A stretch of 5,930 nucleotides of DNA from Cellvibrionaceae bacterium. GTDB taxonomy: Bacteria; Pseudomonadota; Gammaproteobacteria; Pseudomonadales; Cellvibrionaceae. The DNA lies in contig JAGKWQ010000027.1 of assembly GCA_021151825.1 (NCBI GenBank), positions 1 through 5,930 on the forward strand. The letters are read 5' to 3'. This document shows positions 4,340-5,930 of the stretch, in pieces (position 1 is the stretch's first letter; every line of letters begins with the position of its first letter). The notes beneath the pieces are model-generated. The model made no database searches. It was not told the DNA's origin and saw nothing but the letters and a program-made list of their open reading frames with translations. Made by a program: the position numbers and the translations under genes.

Positions 4340-4969
4340 TTACTCACCTGGATTAAACACGTCATACAACCAAGTCCCCAGTGACCAGGAATTGTTGCCC
4401 GATATTTTTTGGCCAACGTACTCAACGCCCTGGTTAACAATATTTTTGTCACTCGCCGGATTCACTACATTGATCGGCGCCTTTGCACCGGTCACAGGAT
4501 CATCATGCGTAATGTCGTACAACCAACTTCCGAGCGTGAAATTTTCGTCACCAGTCATCCATTGCGTAACACGATTAAAACCACCGTTGATCACATTATC
4601 CGGATTCGCAGGATTTACAGCGGTGACCGCATCTTTAATCGCAACTAATCCAGAACCGGCACCAGGAATTAAACCGACAACATCCCAACCCGCTTGCGGC
4701 CTATAGGTTCCATCGGTGTTGTGTGTCCAATCAAATGCCCAACCGCCGAGCGTCCATGAGTCATCACCAGTGAGCGCCTGCCCGATTGACTCAACGCCCT
4801 GGTTAACAAAATTATTGCTGCTCGCTGGATTCACTTTATCGACCGCAGATGCAATAGCATCCTTTGCGCCCCACATTTTCCAGCCGATATAACCCAGGAG
4901 CGGAATACCAACGATGATGCCCATCAGCATGATTCCATCAACGTTTAAATTAACTTGGGGCTTACTCAT
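4340..4969 (-). CDS. Gene C', membrane protein with three internal repeats
   Basis: 209 residues, the same length as C, with 18 differences by hand alignment. The membrane helix at about 13-32 carries five of them, all between hydrophobic residues. The three V-N-P to G-x-W-x-(Y/F)-D repeats are kept, though repeats 2 and 3 change one Gly of the G-G-W motif (LGSW and LGTW), so the second Gly is not essential. The ATG overlaps the stop of B' by 4 nt. As for C, a virion-membrane role is inferred from the neighbourhood only. Confidence 0.82.
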   Translation of the reverse strand: MSKPQVNLNVDGIMLMGIIVGIPLLGYIGWKMWGAKDAIASAVDKVNPASSNNFVNQGVESIGQALTGDDSWTLGGWAFDWTHNTDGTYRPQAGWDVVGLIPGAGSGLVAIKDAVTAVNPANPDNVINGGFNRVTQWMTGDENFTLGSWLYDITHDDPVTGAKAPINVVNPASDKNIVNQGVEYVGQKISGNNSWSLGTWLYDVFNPGE

Positions 4970-5547
4970 TTTGTATTCATGGCCTCAATGATTAATGCAT
5001 CGCTGTAGGGTTGCTTTCCATTTTCATGGCGAATAATGGCTTTTAATAAATTTAAATAGTGCGATGGCAAAATGCGTGCATCAGGCCCTATTCCAACTTG
5101 GCTAACCACTGATTGAATATAAGCTGCCAAATTGTTTTCAAATTTTGGTGCATATTCAGTGAGTAATTTGCGGATAGTATTTAAACCATCTTTTTCAATG
5201 TCGCCGCGCACATCCATAAACATTGCGCGAATGCCCCACAGCGGTTGCGTAAACTGCTCAAATTTTCCGTCAGTGTTTTGCGCATTCGGCACTTTGCCTT
5301 TCCAGGCAATCGTTGTTAAAACCAAGTTGCCTGGGTTGTGATTGCGAATGCCGCGAGGCTCTAAAACACTTGTTACTGAATAAATCATATTGTCAAAAAA
5401 TCCGCTTGTGGTTGTTGCTGGTTCAGTGGTTGCCGGTATTGGCGATCCCGCTGCCATTTGTGGAGCGGCATCCCTGCCCCGTTGCCATAAATAAAACGCA
5501 ACGCCACCCAGGCCCAACAGTACCCCGCCGACAATTAAGCCCTTCAC
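4966..5547 (-). CDS. Gene B', membrane-anchored lysozyme-like virion peptidoglycan hydrolase
   Basis: 193 residues, same length and layout as B: a membrane helix at 3-21, a Pro/Thr-rich linker, and the RGIRNHNPGNL motif at 65-75. There are 21 differences from B by hand alignment. Residues 63-100 and 102-128 are unchanged, so the motif-bearing half of the domain is held constant while the linker and the region 129-175 vary. The start is GTG within the GTGTGA overlap with A', as in the left copy. Confidence 0.8.
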   Translation of the reverse strand: MKGLIVGGVLLGLGGVAFYLWQRGRDAAPQMAAGSPIPATTEPATTTSGFFDNMIYSVTSVLEPRGIRNHNPGNLVLTTIAWKGKVPNAQNTDGKFEQFTQPLWGIRAMFMDVRGDIEKDGLNTIRKLLTEYAPKFENNLAAYIQSVVSQVGIGPDARILPSHYLNLLKAIIRHENGKQPYSDALIIEAMNTK

Positions 5548-5930
5548 ACCTGCGCCTTAAGTTCCGCAAGTTTTGCAGCCGTGATTAAATTTTTTGTTTT
5601 CAGTAATTCAACAAGGGCAACGTAATCAGGCACATTCATATCGACTGCATCCGCGCTATCCAATACATATTTTGCAAAGCGCAAATCTTTATCGGCACCA
5701 TCGATAATCGAATCAAATGCCGTTTTACCAATAGATAAAATAAATTGCGGCTTACTCCACACTTTGTAGACAGGTGTAGTAGCAATAACGACGAATTTTG
5801 CACCGTCCCATTTTTGCCCTAGGACGTGAGGACCGGCGCACTCGCGCACGTTTAGCGAATCAGGTTTTACCTCAGATTGCACAACCGAAAATACAACGCC
5901 ATCCGCACCGCTTTCCGCAAAAAACTTAGG
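5544..5930 (-). CDS. Gene A', phage-like protein of unknown function, 5' end outside the window
   Basis: 128 residues are visible from the right edge. The frame is still open at base 5930, so the true start lies outside. The first 33 codons are identical to A at the DNA level; after that third positions differ widely while the protein changes at only four places (Y to P, I to V, A to V, V to I). It is soluble, helical at the C-terminus, and the first visible gene of the A'-F' operon. I cannot assign a family. Confidence 0.85.
   Translation of the reverse strand, partial: PKFFAESGADGVVFSVVQSEVKPDSLNVRECAGPHVLGQKWDGAKFVVIATTPVYKVWSKPQFILSIGKTAFDSIIDGADKDLRFAKYVLDSADAVDMNVPDYVALVELLKTKNLITAAKLAELKAQV
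5832..5930 (-). repeat. Right arm of the exact 99-bp terminal inverted repeat
   Basis: Reverse complement of bases 1-99, lying within the 5' part of gene A'. An exact length of 99 equals a k-mer size often used by short-read assemblers, so the contig may end here because both copies enter the same assembly-graph node. A biological cause, such as gene conversion or an inversion crossover in this segment, gives the same picture. Confidence 0.95.

Larger units (their letters stand above)
2817..5930. mobile_element. Right prophage-like half, mirror image of the left
   Basis: This half has the same gene order as the left half in reverse complement: regulator, lipoprotein, terminator, then F' to A' on the minus strand. 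The A' to F' genes are diverged homologues of A to F. The regulator shares only its N-terminal domain with the left regulator, and the lipoprotein is unrelated. It is therefore a second, related element or an old inverted duplication with replaced accessory genes, not a recent duplication of the whole half. The outer boundary lies outside the window. Confidence 0.55.

Noticed and set aside
4263..4706. Plus-strand frames across C' (4263-4706 and 4409-4648) and across B' and A' (5132-5341 and 5313-5588)
   Set aside because: These are shadows of the real minus-strand genes. The proteins of C', B' and A' are conserved with the left copy, and differences between copies fall at third positions of those frames.
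1..5930. Complete linear virus genome with inverted terminal repeats
   Set aside because: The terminal repeat is internal coding sequence of genes A and A', both frames are open at the edges, and essential capsid, packaging and replication genes are absent.
1..5930. Composite transposon or IS-flanked unit
   Set aside because: There is no transposase, no short terminal repeats at gene-free ends and no target duplication in view. The inverted arms are phage-like operons.
1..5930. tRNA, rRNA or CRISPR array
   Set aside because: I saw no cloverleaf, ribosomal core sequence or regularly spaced repeats on either strand.

Overview
The window is a near-mirror image of itself. A six-gene, phage-like module (called A to F here) runs rightward from the left edge (1-1950). 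A related but diverged copy (A' to F') runs leftward from the right edge (5930-3986). Between them lie two divergent regulator-lipoprotein operons, and between the two regulators sits a 28-bp site (2789-2816) that reads as a gammaproteobacterial dif site, the target of the XerC/XerD recombinases. Both XerC/XerD arms are well preserved; the 6-bp central region differs from E. coli dif by one base.

Layout. 1-387 is gene A, cut by the left edge. 384-965 is B, a membrane-anchored lysozyme-like phage protein. 962-1591 is C, a membrane protein with three internal repeats. 1592-1672, 1669-1803 and 1804-1950 are D, E and F, tiny proteins of which D and E each have one membrane segment. Genes are joined by 4-nt overlaps or abut exactly, so the module is one operon, closed by a bidirectional terminator at 1935-1964. 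On the minus strand, 2407-2697 (DUF3653-like helix-turn-helix regulator) is followed by 1968-2384 (DUF3060-like lipoprotein). The gene-free stretch 2698-3023 holds the dif site, a 9-bp hairpin and operator-like repeats. On the plus strand, 3024-3560 (a second regulator with the same N-terminal domain) is followed by 3597-3965 (a different lipoprotein). A second bidirectional terminator at 3970-4001 separates it from F' to A'.

Nature of the element. A virion-lysin-like protein with an N-terminal membrane anchor, packed with several very small membrane proteins, resembles tailless phages with an internal membrane (PM2- or PRD1-like) more than tailed phages. No capsid, ATPase, replication or recombinase gene is in the window, so this is an inference. 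A regulator gene next to a dif site fits an element that uses host XerCD (an IMEX). The host would be a gammaproteobacterium of moderate G+C content; nothing here fixes the genus.

Why it is unusual. The two halves are exactly identical, as reverse complements, for the outermost 99 bp. They then change abruptly to about 17% nucleotide difference over the next 80 bases. By my hand alignment the proteins are about 97% (A), 89% (B), 91% (C) and 100% (D) identical, with E and F much more divergent and the lipoproteins unrelated. Explanations include two related prophages meeting tail to tail at dif, an invertible cassette that swaps module variants behind a shared 5' end of gene A, or an assembly contig that ends on a shared 99-mer. 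The plus strand is G-rich left of dif and C-rich right of it whatever strand the genes are on, as expected at a replication terminus.
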